A stretch of 64,000 bases of DNA, from contig NC_088678.1 of the NCBI RefSeq assembly GCF_950023065.1, positions 83,919,590 to 83,983,589 of the forward strand, written 5' to 3'. A program made the position numbers and the translations under genes. This document shows, piece after piece, positions 24,481 through 36,120 of the stretch. This DNA is from Planococcus citri. Lineage: Eukaryota > Arthropoda > Insecta > Hemiptera > Pseudococcidae. The notes under the pieces are model-generated. The model searched no databases. It was given only the letters and a program-made list of their open reading frames with translations, and was not told the DNA's origin. The first letter of the stretch is position 1. Each line of letters begins with the position of its first letter.

Positions 24481-26121
24481 AAGTACTCTATGCTATTCTG
24501 AAAGCTCCCCAGTTGAAAGCATAATGCGAATCCAAAAGCACTACAGTACTGAGAGAACCTCTTAGGAGCACCGCAAAATCACAAATGACTGGTGGGTTTT
24601 GATTCCAAAAGGGTAACCATCTGCTTTCCGTTCCAAAAGGGTAACCACCTGCTTTCTGTGTCTAGGTACCGAATGTGTGTAAATGAAACACCTGCAGGTG
24701 TTCGAAAAACCTTTCTCAAAATTGAACAATAGAGAAATGTTTGAAATTGAACAATGGGAAAAACACTGTAGATAAGAATATTTCGGGACACCTGCGGTGT
24801 TACATTTTAAAACGGATGTCCGCTTCGCTTTTGATAAAATCTTTTCCTTTGTTCAATTTTGAAAAATAAATTTGAAAATTGAACAATAGAAAAGATTTTA
24901 GAACCCCTGTGGTGTTACATAAATTTCGAATTTTATCTGACGTAGGCTTTTCTTTTGTCGGCGTCGCTTTTGATATGGCCCTTTTCCCCTTTTTATTCTT
25001 TTTTTGGTACAAATTTTCATAATTAATTGCAATTACTCAAGAAGCTAATTGAGTAATTGCAATTATAATTACGACATTCCCTCCCTCAAGTTAAGCCTAT
25101 CCTACTTATGAAAGATTTAAAAAAATCGGTCCATTCCTCTAAGAGAACATTAGAGCCAAAGAATTTTTCAACTTTCGGAACGAAAGTAATAGTGTGCTAT
25201 ACACACACTAAAAAGGACATCGCAATTAAGAAAATAAAGACGCGATTTTGAAAAAAAAGCAACGCAATTTCAAAAAAAAGCACAACAAACGCAAATGTGA
25301 AAAAAAGCACAACGCGAATTTGCAAAAAAAAAAGAACACAAATTTGAAAAAAAGCACTATGAGTTTTTGAAAAAATCTACAAGTTTGAAAAAAGCACAAT
25401 GCGATTTCAAAAAAAAATGCACAGTGAGATCCCGAATACACTATGCTATTCTGAAAGCTCCAGAGCACAATATTGTGATGTATCTCGAAAGCATAATGTG
25501 ACTCCAAAAGCACTATAGTACTGAGACAACCTCTTGGGAGCACAGCAAAATCACTAATGACTGGTGGGTTTTGATTCATAAAGGGTAACCACCTGCTTTC
25601 AGTGTGTGTAAATGAAACACCTGCAGGTGTTCTAAAAACATGTCTCAAAATTGAACAATGGGAAAGATAACACTGTAGATAAGAATATTTTACACCCCCT
25701 GTGGTGTTACATACTGTCGGCTTCGCTTTTGATAAATATAGCACCAAAGGGGTCCGCTTCACTTTTGATAATTAATTTTTTCCATTGTTCAACTTTGAAA
25801 AATAAATTCAAAAATTGAACAATAGAAAATATTTTGCTTTTGAAAAAAAAATATTTTACACCACCTGCGGTGTGACATACTGTCAGCTTTGCTTTTGATA
25901 TGGCCCTTTACCCCTTTTCCCCCTTTTATTCTTTTTTTGGTTCAAATGTTCGTAATTAATTGCAATTACTCAAGAAGCTACTTCAGTAATTGCAATTATA
26001 ATTATGGCGTTGAATGTCTCAAGATGGACCACATCTACATAATATGGAAATTTCAAAAAAATCGGCCCATCCATCTAAGAAAACATTTGTTCCAGAGAAT
26101 TGTTCCACTTTCAGACTGAAA
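24480..26121. repeat. Tandem duplication of the right terminus
   Basis: Terminus A (about 24480-25170) and terminus B (about 25440-26121) share the same order of blocks: a TATGCTATTCTGAAAGCTCC start, an ACTGGTGGGTTTTGATTC block, hairpin modules, GATATGGCCCTTT, the AATTGCAATTACTCAAGAAGC palindrome, and a CTAAGA(G/A)AACATT end. A short array segment (25215-25435) lies between. Only B sits at the outer boundary. Confidence 0.8.
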
Positions 26122-26151
26122 CTAAGAAACACTGCAAATTTATTCGCTTAC

Positions 26152-26203
26152 CTCAGTGTCAGCTAATTTCACTCCTTGGGTATGTTTTAAACATCTGTGT
26201 ATT
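26152..26203 (-). other. Alternative exon copy B (52 nt)
   Basis: The acceptor run of T ends in CAG, and the donor is GAG|GTAAGCG. Read with two bases carried over from the microexon, it encodes IHRCLKHTQGVKLADTE. Its donor lies only about 30 bp from the outer end of the inverted structure. Confidence 0.65.
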
Positions 26204-28215
26204 CTGAAAAAAAATCAAATACTTGACATACATAAATGAAATATTAGGTAAATGAAATGAAACAAAACTATTTTTGCTAGATCAACTCAAAAGAATTAGG
26301 ATTTGTGAAAAATGGTTTAAAATAGTTTTATTTCAAATTAGTGTACCTACTTCAAAAAAAAAATGAAAAACCTTGGATAAAATTAAAAATTAGATAAAAA
26401 AAAGTAATATACTTCAAAAACATCTCAATCAAAATAATATTTTAAAACAGATTAGAATGAAAAATTGAATTTAACAAAAATGAAAAATTGATTTGAAAAA
26501 TCGGTGAAAATCTTGACAATTTTTTATTTTAAAGAGCATTAGAAAACTATCAATTTACATTACTTACTTAATTTAAAAAAGGAAAAAATACTGCAAATTT
26601 ATTCACTTACCTCAGCTAATTTCACTTCTTGGGTATGTTTCAGACATCTATTTGATCTAAAAAAAAATCAAATAACACAATGAAATGAAAATTTTAAATG
26701 AAACAAATTTTTTTCGCTAGATCAACTCAAATTTAAGAACATGAGAGTAGGTATCATTAAACTAGGATACTTGTTTACTTATTTAGTTCATTTGTAAAAT
26801 GAAAATCCACAAACTTTGAGTTGAATTTCAAAAGTAGGTTATGTACCTGTTATACCACTTCAAAACACCTGAAACAGAAAGCAAAAATTATGACAAGAGA
26901 AAAATTTTTTCTTCCAAGTAAACAACAAAATCACAGATTGAAAATTCAAATCTAAATGTTATTTTAAAAAGTAGGTAGGCCTACTGTTCAAAGTACACAT
27001 ACCAAAATTCCGCATTGCAAATGAAATGTTCTCTCCTACAGGATCCATAAGCAACTGACAAGAGTGATACCAAATAATAGCCACATTGATCCACAAATTC
27101 ACTTTCTTGCTGGAAAACAGCTGTAATGCTTTGAAGCTATTTGCAGAATGCAACACCACAAATAGGTATGTAGAAAAGGTTGCATAATCAAGCTCATCCT
27201 GAAAACAGAAAATAATTATCCATCACCAACAGAGAATAATGAATTATAAAAACCCACAAAGTTCCACTAAACCAAAAAAAATCAATCCTACTAAAAAAAA
27301 TTATCACATGACCTAAATAATTGGTACTCTGAATAAGAATTGAATATCAACACTTTAGTGTTGAAATGAACTGAAACTTGTTATGAAAGCATGTGATTAA
27401 ACTTAAGTTTGGCACAAATTAGAATTTTTTTTTTTAAATGCTTAGTTTTCAAATTTTTCTCAAAACACTAAAATTTCGTGAAATGCGCGAATTCCATTTT
27501 TCTGTAGTGTTTCATTTTGATATGAAGACCACATGATACTCACTCATTTTGTCAAATCTGTCAAAAAACATTATTTGAAGTGTATTAGGGTCAGTGGTGA
27601 GCCTGGTGACCATTTCAAGCACTTACACTAAACATTTTTGCGTTATAATTGAATAAAAGTTACATTTTGGATTTTTTTTCAAATTTTGCAAATTTGCCAG
27701 GTGACTTTTGCCCCCCCCCTCTGTATGTCTAAGTCCCTTCATTATAATAGAAATTAACTTTTACTGTGGAAAAAAAAGTGAAAAGTTAGCCATTATAAAA
27801 AGACCTTTACTTCAAAATTTTAAAATTAAAATTAAAATTGATATACTGAAATTTTTGTTTTAGTAATTTTTTAAAGGAAACTTGAATATACAAGGGATAC
27901 TTTAGTAGATAGATTATGCAACTAGGGAGATAATGTGATTTTCAACAAATTTTGAGGTTTATTTCCCTAGTGAAGCCAGGGAAGTAACTCAAAATGGTTG
28001 ACTTGTTCCATAAAATATTTTACGTTTTTAAGGGAGAAAATTGCTAGTTTGTCCGCCAAGCAATTAGCGAGTGGGAGATAATGTAGTGGATTATCTCCCT
28101 AGAAACATAAAATAGAAATTAGAAACTTAGAAAGTTTGAAAGTTTTTAAAGAAATCACAAAAACATCATCTACCTTAATGTACTCAACCAATTTGAAAAC
28201 ACCAAAATATTCTTG
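26152..28215 (-). CDS. Unrecognised gene, internal exons with a mutually exclusive exon pair (partial)
   Basis: Consecutive - strand exons join in phase: 28215-28174 (phase 0, 14 codons, starting QEYFGVFKLVEYIK after a TTCTAG acceptor), 27198-27003 (DELDYATF... to MRNFG, donor GTATGTG), a 22-nt microexon 26867-26846, then either 26656-26611 or 26203-26152. The 196-nt exon is open only in this phase and has a helical, partly hydrophobic character (NLWINVAIIWYHSCQLL). I do not recognise the family. The exon before 28215 must end in phase 0 and the exon after 26152 must begin in phase 0; neither was found, and the downstream side runs into the 11.7 kb inverted structure. Intron-exon phase agreement across five junctions is the main evidence. 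It could also be a decaying pseudogene. Confidence 0.6.
26611..26656 (-). other. Alternative exon copy A (46 nt)
   Basis: The acceptor run of T ends in TAG, and the donor is GAG|GTAAGTG. In the same phase it encodes SNRCLKHTQEVKLAE, clearly a duplicate of copy B. The similarity extends into the intron at the 3' side (GAATAAATTTGCAG). Confidence 0.65.
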
Positions 28216-28759
28216 CTAGAATAAGATCTGAAACAATAGAAAAATTAAACATATTAAAAAAAGTTTTACAAATCTGAAATTTAAAATATAAAATGAATAG
28301 TTAACACACCTATTATTAAGAATAATCAAAAAATATGTGCTCAATTGTCAAGCCTACTTTAATAAAAGAAATTCGGTGAAGAATCAAATTGCAAAAAAAT
28401 TCACAATTAGATACTCAACAATATAATTTTAAAATGTATTTTTAATTGTTATTCATGATTAAAATAAAACACTTCACAGAGGCATTGTATAAACAAACAC
28501 ACCACATACCTTTCCATATCACACAACAGCAAAAGGCACAATAACTGCTCTCAACAAATGCCAAAATCACACTGCTGAGCCAGCTCATCTTGATTTCATT
28601 TTAGAATTGCATTATCACAAAAAAAAGAGACATTCAATTTAGCCAATAGAAACAGCTGTTCTTACGCAGATGACAAAGAGATCATAAAACCTGATCTTAT
28701 AATAGACAATAAATTTATCTAACCTTCATTATGTCTGCATTTTTAACAATACATAGATC

Positions 28760-29054
28760 CAGGGCTTCAAACCCAAACGTTTTTGAGTACGGGTATTGGG
28801 TATGGGTACAGATTTCTCAGAGAATTGGGTATGGGTATTGGGTACTGGTATAAAAACCTGAAAGGTTCGGGTATTTTAGGTGAAATGCCCAAACTGTACC
28901 CGATCATTCGGGTATTTTTGGGTATTTGGGTTCAAAATAGTCTCTATTGGGTACGGGTATGGGTTAGGGTATAGAAATTGTTGGATTTTCATTAGGGTAT
29001 TTGGGTATTAGGGTACGGGTACAGGTATGGGTATGGGTTTGAAGCCCTGCAGTG
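28760..29054. mobile_element. hAT-like MITE rich in GGGTA repeats
   Basis: The 8-bp duplication CATAGATC occurs at 28752-28759 and 29055-29062. The inner ends are inverted (CAGGGCTTCAAACCC and its complement). The right end has five extra bases (CAGTG) outside the match, so the left end has probably lost them. The interior is largely degenerate GGGTATGGGTATTGGGTA repeats, with no transposase. An 8-bp duplication with CA-ended termini is the hAT signature. Confidence 0.8.
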
Positions 29055-29062
29055 CATAGATC

Positions 29063-31195
29063 CAATCACTCGGAGCTTCACAATAGGCATTTAAACAACA
29101 AAGAACAGAACACCACCACCAGCTTTGAACACACAAACATCTGCCCAACCCTATTGAAAAATTGGTTTACTATGTACCAGTGTCCTGCACAATGCCAAGT
29201 AATACGCTTGTGTTACTCGGCATCGCATCGTAATGTTACACTGCCAAGTATACTCCTCCATTACTCGGTAGTGTAATGAAGAGGCATTGGCATCGCCGAT
29301 GTTGAATACATCATGCAAGCAATCCCCGACTTGAATGTGAGAGATTAAATTGTTACTCGTTGCGCATGTGTCAGTACCTGTAACTTGTTAATGTAGGGTG
29401 GCGATGTCAACACCATTTTGAAAAGGCACCAGCCCAGCACCCAAAGTTCCATATAAACACAGCTAAAATATTGGATCAGTTGATGAATCTTCCAATCAAT
29501 TTGGACCTAAGCTAATCTTCCGCATTTTTATGTACCTTTTTAGTGTTAATTCTTCAATCTGGTAATCCAGTCATCAGTTCATCACAGTACTTGGAAAAAA
29601 TAAAAATTGTGATGCATAAAAATTGTTGATTGTTGTTTTCACATTTTTTCAAATTAAGATTCATTGAAAATCGAGAATAAAAATAATATAAAATCCAAAC
29701 AAATATCAAGTAAACTAACAGCAAAAAATCACTTACCAGAAATTTTCTTCACCATTTCTAATATAAACAACTCTTTCTCCATAGAAAAAAGAAGGATAAT
29801 TTACAAAAAGTCAAAAACAGTAATTATTACATTACTTCAGTCATCATTGTTGAAGCATGATCAAAAACTTCACTAAACTAAATAAAGAATGCTGAAAAAA
29901 AAGAACATAAGAGCACACCATGTTAACTTAGCAAGTGCCAAACATAGACTGAATTGGTGGGAGAAGGTGCATCACCAACATTGACTTTTTAAGGCCTGGT
30001 TATTCAGGGTGTCTACCACTCACTACCTTTCAAAAAAATCACTGCCTTCCTGTCAGCTTCAGAGAGAGAGAAATACGAGATATCGAGGTAATTTTAATTA
30101 AAAAGAGGTAAAAGTTAATTGATTGAAAAAGAAGGATTATTTTTCAATCGTTATATTAGTCCGACTGAACCGTTAATCCTCTGAACGGTGGGATGCTAGC
30201 AAGATTCGGGATGCCTGGTACAAAACGAGGAGTGTGAAGTGTATTTAGGTGCGCACCGAAGAGAGCAGCACCTACTGACACTTCCAAAATACTGGGTGAC
30301 TGAAAAATAGTTGAAGTAAAAAATGAGTATTTTTGTTTCAAAGAGTAATAAGCACAGTGAGAAGCTCGGAGGGTTGCATACATGCAGTACGTTTAGGAGC
30401 TCCACACGCAACGTCTTTGGTTTCTCTGAAGCAAGGCTTGTTTTTGGAACGCAGTGCTGCCAACTTGAAAACTTGAAATTTTAGCGAATTTCGGGAAATT
30501 TTAAAATGATGAAATATTTCAAAAGTAGTCTATGGAGTTGGTAGAGTAGAGGTTGATGGAAGAAACAAAAAATCTCATACAAACTTTTTGCCTAACTTGA
30601 AATTTGAAGGGGCAATGATTCGGATTTTGGTCTTTAAAAAAAAAGTCTTTAAATTAATGAGTAATTTATTGTCTTGTCATAAATTTTAAAACAATTGCAA
30701 TTTTTTAACATGGTTGGTGTTTGAACAGTAATGGACCAAGGGTGACATGTGACATAGCAATTTGAATTTTTTGGATATGTTGATTAGGGAACTTTTGAGA
30801 AGCATTTCTGTACCAGAACTACTTTTCAGTCACCCGGTATTTTTAACTCTCCCCCTCCCTTAAGAACAATTTTTTTTGGTTTGAACTTTGTAATTTTTTA
30901 CATGGAGTAAGTACACATTTTTATCAATTTGAAATCAATTCAATGATTTTATAACCATTGGGAATCAAAGCGTGATGTCACAATGACGTCAAAGCACATT
31001 TTTACTGTGTTTACATGATCTCATTTGGTCCCAAACAAAATGTAGTCCCATAAGAAACCATGTAAAAATGGTATGCTTGTTGTTCAATGAATAAGATACT
31101 TATTGATAAAAAAACTTATTTAAAACAAAAATTCAGACTTTCTAACATATCATACTTTAAAACGAGCTTTTTTTAATGCAAAATTTCAGAAAAAA
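29063..31195. other. AT-rich spacer, no supported gene
   Basis: Contains one ORF-like exon candidate on the - strand (29782-29737, MEKELFILEMVKKIS then GTAAGTG) that could be a first exon but ends in phase 1, which does not fit the next known exon at 28215. A CAGGGTGTCTAC phrase at 30006 resembles a transposon end; no partner end was found nearby. Confidence 0.4.
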
Positions 31196-31629
31196 TTGAA
31201 ATTGAGGAGCTCATTGCAAAAATAGCCCTTGTCACTTTGAAAAAAAATTGGGGAGGTTCTTTTCTCCAATGCATTGTATGGATGCATCAGTATGATAGCC
31301 CTCTAAAAGTTTTTCTGAGAGTAACAGGAATTACTTAAGTTGATAAAAAAATCACTTTGAATACACTATTGACTATACCAATTCATCATGACTTTACAGT
31401 GGTTTTCTGTCTTGCTTGTTTTTCATTTTCGTTTTGGACAAGGGCTATTTATAGCCCTCTAAAAGTTTTTCTGAGTGTAACAGGAATTACCTAAGTTGAT
31501 AAAAAAATCACTTTGAATACACTATTGACTATACCAATTCATCAGGACTTTACAGTGGTTTTCTGTCTTGCTTGTTTTTTATTTTCGTTTTGGACCAGGG
31601 CTATTTTTGCAATGAGCTCCTCAATTGAA
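31196..31629. mobile_element. Small inverted-repeat element with internal 156-bp tandem duplication
   Basis: The left end (31196-31233) contains GAGGAGCTCATTGCAAAAAT and AGCCCTTGTC; the right end (31593-31629) is its complement over about 35 bases. Inside, a 156-bp unit starting ATAGCCCTCTAAAAG is present twice (31295 and 31451), differing at a handful of bases. Each unit ends with a partial copy of the right terminus, as if the duplication arose by slippage between terminal sequences. No coding content. Confidence 0.75.
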
Positions 31630-34230
31630 AATTAGCAAATTTACATGCAATCTTATGGAACGCTTCCGCAGGTTGGGACTAGATGAGATCGTTTACTTAC
31701 ACACACAGATGTACATTTACAGCACACAAAGATCTGCTTTGATTCCCAATAGCTACATTTATTCAAGTTGTTACAATTTCTCATGGTTACATGTTGAAAA
31801 TACAAAATGAACAAACTCGAAAAATTAACAAATCAACTATTTTGAGAATAAAATTCTTTCAAATATGAAAGATGCAAGATTTTTTAAAAAAAATTTTGCA
31901 GTGATTTTTCAGGGTGTCTAGTCCAACAAAACTTTAAAATGAAATAGCAAGACTTTAGCAGGACATTTTTTATTTTTAAACACTTGGGATTTTTTACATG
32001 AAAATGAATAGCTCAAATTGAAATGATTTAAACCAGAGATGTTAACCAGAACCATAATTTTTAATCGAAATGAATTTATTTTCAACACCCCAAATGAGCC
32101 AAAAACTGAAACTGAAACTTTAACCATAACTATACTCAAAGTTATTGATTTAGAATTTGAATTTTATAACTAGAAACGATGCAAGCAATTTTAACAATGT
32201 TTTATAAATAATGTTGGCAAAATTTTGACAACTTGTATTGAAATTTCATCCTTTTTTGATGATTTTCAGAGATTTTCTCAAGGTCTCAACATATCAAAGT
32301 GTGTTGGAAGAAATTTCAAAAATTATTTATGTAATTCTCACACAATCTGGTTAAATGTTAGGCTACAAAATCATCATCACTTTTTGGCGTTGTTGAGTGA
32401 TATTAGCGTTATAGGATTTTTTGAGAGGTTTTAACTCAAACACATTTCAACGCTTTTTTTTGTCAGCACCTATAGCAAATTTTACTAAAATTACATTAAA
32501 TTGAAGTAATTCTCAGTTATTTTAATTTAATTATTTAATGTTTTTTTCCTGTCAAATTTTACAGGTTTTCAAAATTTTTATTAGAATTTTGGCAAATTTC
32601 CCTCATATCATATGTCATTACCTTTTTTTGGTGATTTTTTTGATTTTTACATCTTCTCAATGAAGAAATTTAGGAAACCCCATAACCTTAATTATTTTTA
32701 CCTGTCTACCTATCACCTTTTATTTTCTCGTCAGACTGGGCCAAGAAATGTTTAATGAGTGAGCCCACAAGACTGACTATGAGTGGGCTAAACAGACCAG
32801 ACCAGACCAGGAGATTTCATTTTAATGTTTCATCACCGTAACAAATTCTTCAACTCTTAATGAAAGTTCATAATATCTACCCTGATCTGGCATAAAATTT
32901 TCATATGAATTACCCATAATTTCTCACATAACAATTCTAACAGATGACCCATTTCAATCATTTCATGAAAAGTACCTACTACAGACTGCGACCCTGCCCA
33001 CTCACAAACTTCACTGTTCCAGGCTCTTTTTTTTTAGCTTATAATAAAATTCATGCATTTGATTTTGTTCAATATGTATTTTCCTTTCCTGCTGAGCTCG
33101 CAGAATGTCGCCATGATGATATTCTATTTTCAAATTAGAGATTATATTGATTGTTCCAGTTTCCAACTAATTCTCCAAAGTTTAAATGACAATTAATTTG
33201 ATGTGGCAGGCAAAGAAACTTGTAATTTAAATTTTCTACAAAAAACAAAAATGAAAAAATTGACATTGACACAGTAGGATGAACTGATTTTTGGGCCATT
33301 TTTTGGACCTGGACCTGCACTGACTAATGACAGATATAACAATTTTAGGTCATGACCAGACCAGACCAGACCAACCTGCAAAAACCAAAAAAAAAAAAAT
33401 CCAAGACTAAAAAGTAGAATTAACAAGCTATATGAGAAATTGTTTAAAAAATGACCAAACCAACAACCTCTATCAACATTGAGCACATTGAGCAAGACCA
33501 ACAGACCTGACTGTTTGAAAGCTCCAAACAAAGACCTCGATTTTGGAGCAACCGCAAAATCTGAGCAAATCCTACAAGTCTGTCCTTTATTATTTTGAAA
33601 AAAATAACCACCAAAAAAGTAACCAATATTCTTATGCACAGAACTGTAAATGCAAAACTGTAATGAGTGTAATGTAACTGATATTTTTTTTCCATTCTGA
33701 TTAACATCCCTGAATTTAACACAAAATACCAGGCTCTTAGTGAATCCAAGGCCATGTTAAAAAAATTTGTATCAAGCATAATATTAGTAATTCTTACATA
33801 GGTACAAAATGAAAAACACTTACCCTGGGCAGGCTGTACCATATTTTCAAAACAACACTTGACTAGAGAAAAAAATTAAAAGAATGTTTTGAAAACTACA
33901 CACACATAATTTATTCTAATCATCACAAACACAGAGCACTAAAACAGTGTCAACGCCTTGAAAACTCCTCAACTAAAGATTACACTGGTCATTGCATTAA
34001 ATGTGCAGATGTTTCCTCGTTAATCATTAATCAGGAACTGAGCATTTAGAGGCAAATACGGCATACGCCACATCAATAATTACCTTTTCCACTACTGAGA
34101 ACCATGCAAAACATGATTGGTCAATCGCATAAGCGCCTCCTATCACCACCACCAGCAGTCCAACACCACTACTATCATCAATCATCATTGTCAACAGCAA
34201 ATTGGTTTATTATCATATCATTACATTGGC
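31630..34230. other. AT-rich spacer, no supported gene
   Basis: No conserved exon was found. CAGGGTGTCTAG at 31911 is another lone transposon-end phrase. Runs of CCAGACCAGA occur near 32797 and 33357. An ATG exon followed by a good donor (33842-33824, MVQPAQ then GTAAGTG, - strand) is possible but isolated. Confidence 0.4.
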
Positions 34231-34539
34231 GCTCGACCATAGACCCCGACCCGTACCCAAACAATCAGCCATCCTTATCACGATGTTGGACTTGTAAAAA
34301 TTTACTTCGTTGATCGTTGATCTAATCACAAGCAATAAATAAGATGAGTTCTGAGTAATTTTATCAAATTCAATCGCTAAATCATACTAAAAGAAAGAAA
34401 AAACGAAGAAAAATCCTACATGTAAGGTAATTCCATCTTTGGAAGTTTTGAAAAACACTCAGTTTGCTCAGCAGCAAATGATACTCGTATGTAATATCTA
34501 CAACTACAACAAAGAACTTTGAAATTGCAATACAATGAA

Positions 34540-35639
34540 CAGGGCTCGGATATTCTTTCCCTAAAAAACCCAAAATATGCGCTTAAATATTCCCTAAAAA
34601 ATGCCAAAATATGCTCCAAAAACTAAAAATATTCCCTAACGATATGGGTATTGTTTTGCAGGGAAAATCGATTCCTATACGACTTTACTAATGTGTAATA
34701 CCAAGAATTCACGAACAGAATGCAAAATACAGCGTTTTAAAATTACGAATTATTAAAGGAATGAAAAACAACTAAAATAAATGTGACGCAGCCAGCGATA
34801 CCATACCATATGTCGGCAAAAATTTTTTTCGTTTTATTGTGGTTTCTGGTAGTGTTTTTCTTCCTCTTTTCAATGGTGCAAACAGATTTTCAAAATATTA
34901 AAATCTGACAAATTTGCAAAATTTCAAAGTTGCGTATTTTTTGAAATTCAAAAACCAAAATTCTGAGAAAAACGTGTTTAAAAGTTTGGGTTATTTTTGT
35001 AACATTTTTAATTTTTTTTTTTTTGATTTTCTTCATCTTTTAATGGTTTTACATCATATTTTTTTTTTTTTTTGACATTTTTTTATGAAAAGCACTTTTG
35101 TAAAACCGGGTTTTCACCACTAAAACGACGTGTTTGAGATCGGTGGGTACACCCATTCCAAAGTATAGGCTTCATAGTATATGAATCGACAAAAAATTTT
35201 TTTTTGATATTTTCTGACTTTTTCCATGAAAACGCGATTATCTCAAAAAAAAGTTTTCCGACATATGGTATGGTATCGCTGGCTGCGTCACAAATTTTAA
35301 AAAAATTAAGTAGGTACGACCGAGCTATTGCCAGTTTTACAAATTTTGTGGGAAAAAATGAAAAATAGCCAAATACTAATATGATGCCAAAATTTGAAAT
35401 TGATCAAAATATTCCCTGAAAACCGCCAAAAACGTAAAATATGCTCTAAAAATGCGGAATATTCCCTAAAAAATGCCGAAATATGCTTTTATATGTTTTT
35501 ATGGTGAAATATGCCAAAATATGCTCTAACGAATTAGGCTCATTTTATTTGAAATATCATGAATCGTGGAGATAATTGAAAAATTCCCTATCTTCTATGC
35601 ATACAAAAAATATGCTCCAGCATAAAAATCCGAGCCCTG
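34540..35639. mobile_element. hAT-like MITE with 8-bp target duplication
   Basis: The termini CAGGGCTCGGAT and its complement are bounded by ACAATGAA on both sides (34532-34539 and 35640-35647). An 8-bp duplication plus CAGGG ends is diagnostic of hAT-type insertion. The arms contain repeated phrases AATATTCCCTAAAAAATGCC and AAAATATGCTC. No transposase frame; it carries another element inside. Confidence 0.85.
34783..35291. mobile_element. Nested 0.5 kb element with long terminal inverted repeats
   Basis: The left terminus GTGACGCAGCCAGCGATACC continues for about 34 bases and is repeated as an exact complement at the right end. AAAT flanks both sides (34779-34782 and 35292-35295), a plausible 4-bp duplication. 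The interior is AT-rich with long T runs. It was inserted into the hAT-like MITE. Confidence 0.8.
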
Positions 35640-36120
35640 ACAATGAATAAACACTAGAAAGAATTTTTCCCTTCAAAATACAAAGTTTTCTCTTCCAGTT
35701 GTACATTGCGTTGTGTTATTTCGAAGATTCAACGGCGAGTCTTCGCATTGGCACATACTACATGACCATATAGTCAAATTTTTTTAAACAATTGCTGGGA
35801 AATCATGAAATTTTCGCATAATGACGATTCGACTACAGTTTTAAGCGAATTCAACACCACAGATCGCACATAACATAAAACTGTCATTTCCCAAGTTTCA
35901 TTTACCTACTACTCGTACTCATTATAGGATTTTTCATTATTTTCGTATGATTTAGCGATTGAATTTAATAAAATAACTTGGAACTCATCTTATTTATCGC
36001 TTAGAATGCTTATGATTGGATTAACGATCAACGATCAACAACGTAAATTTTTACCAAGTCCAAAATTTGTGATAAGGATGGCTGATTTGTTTGGGTACGG
36101 GTCGGGGTCTATGGTCGAGC

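Larger units (their letters stand above)
14406..26121. mobile_element. 11.7 kb inverted-repeat (foldback-type) structure
   Basis: The two outer ends match in inverted orientation from TTTCAGTCTGAAAG (14406-14419 and its complement at 26108-26121) inward through about 200 bp. The shared blocks include TTAGATGAATGGG, a poly-T/GAA stretch and the near-palindromic TAATTATAATTGCAATTACT. Further in, both arms share hairpin modules, a block ending CACCAGTCATTTGTGATTT, then long degenerate arrays (left GTTGTGCTTTTTT, right AAAAAAGCACAACGCG). The right end is present twice in tandem (24480-25170 and 25440-26121). No transposase was seen. The sequence left of 14406 resembles 16708-16800, so an alternative is several separate insertions of one family in opposite orientations within a T-rich array. 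No target duplication was found. Confidence 0.65.
34231..36120. mobile_element. Outer inverted-repeat element, interrupted by a hAT-like element
   Basis: The left arm 34231-34389 and right arm 35945-36120 are inverted copies at roughly 85% identity by eye, sharing GCTCGACCATAGACCCCGAC, CAGCCATCCTTATCAC, GTTGATCGTTGATC and ATTCAATCGCTAAATCATAC. Without the 1.1 kb insertion at 34540-35639 this is a palindromic unit of about 0.8 kb. I could not define its target duplication because the arms fade gradually. Confidence 0.75.

Noticed and set aside
28510..28588. ATG exon on the - strand (MSWLSSVILAFVESS) with a GTATGTG donor
   Set aside because: It ends in phase 1, whereas the next exon of the unknown gene (28215) must be entered in phase 0. 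It may be a chance frame or belong to another transcript form.
28770..29045. GGGTA repeats as an interstitial telomere
   Set aside because: The units are irregular and lie inside clear inverted ends with an 8-bp duplication, so a transposon body explains them better. Insect telomeres are usually TTAGG.
33824..33842. Possible initiator exon MVQPAQ with a GTAAGTG donor on the - strand
   Set aside because: Six codons and an isolated donor are too little evidence, and no acceptor in matching phase was found downstream.
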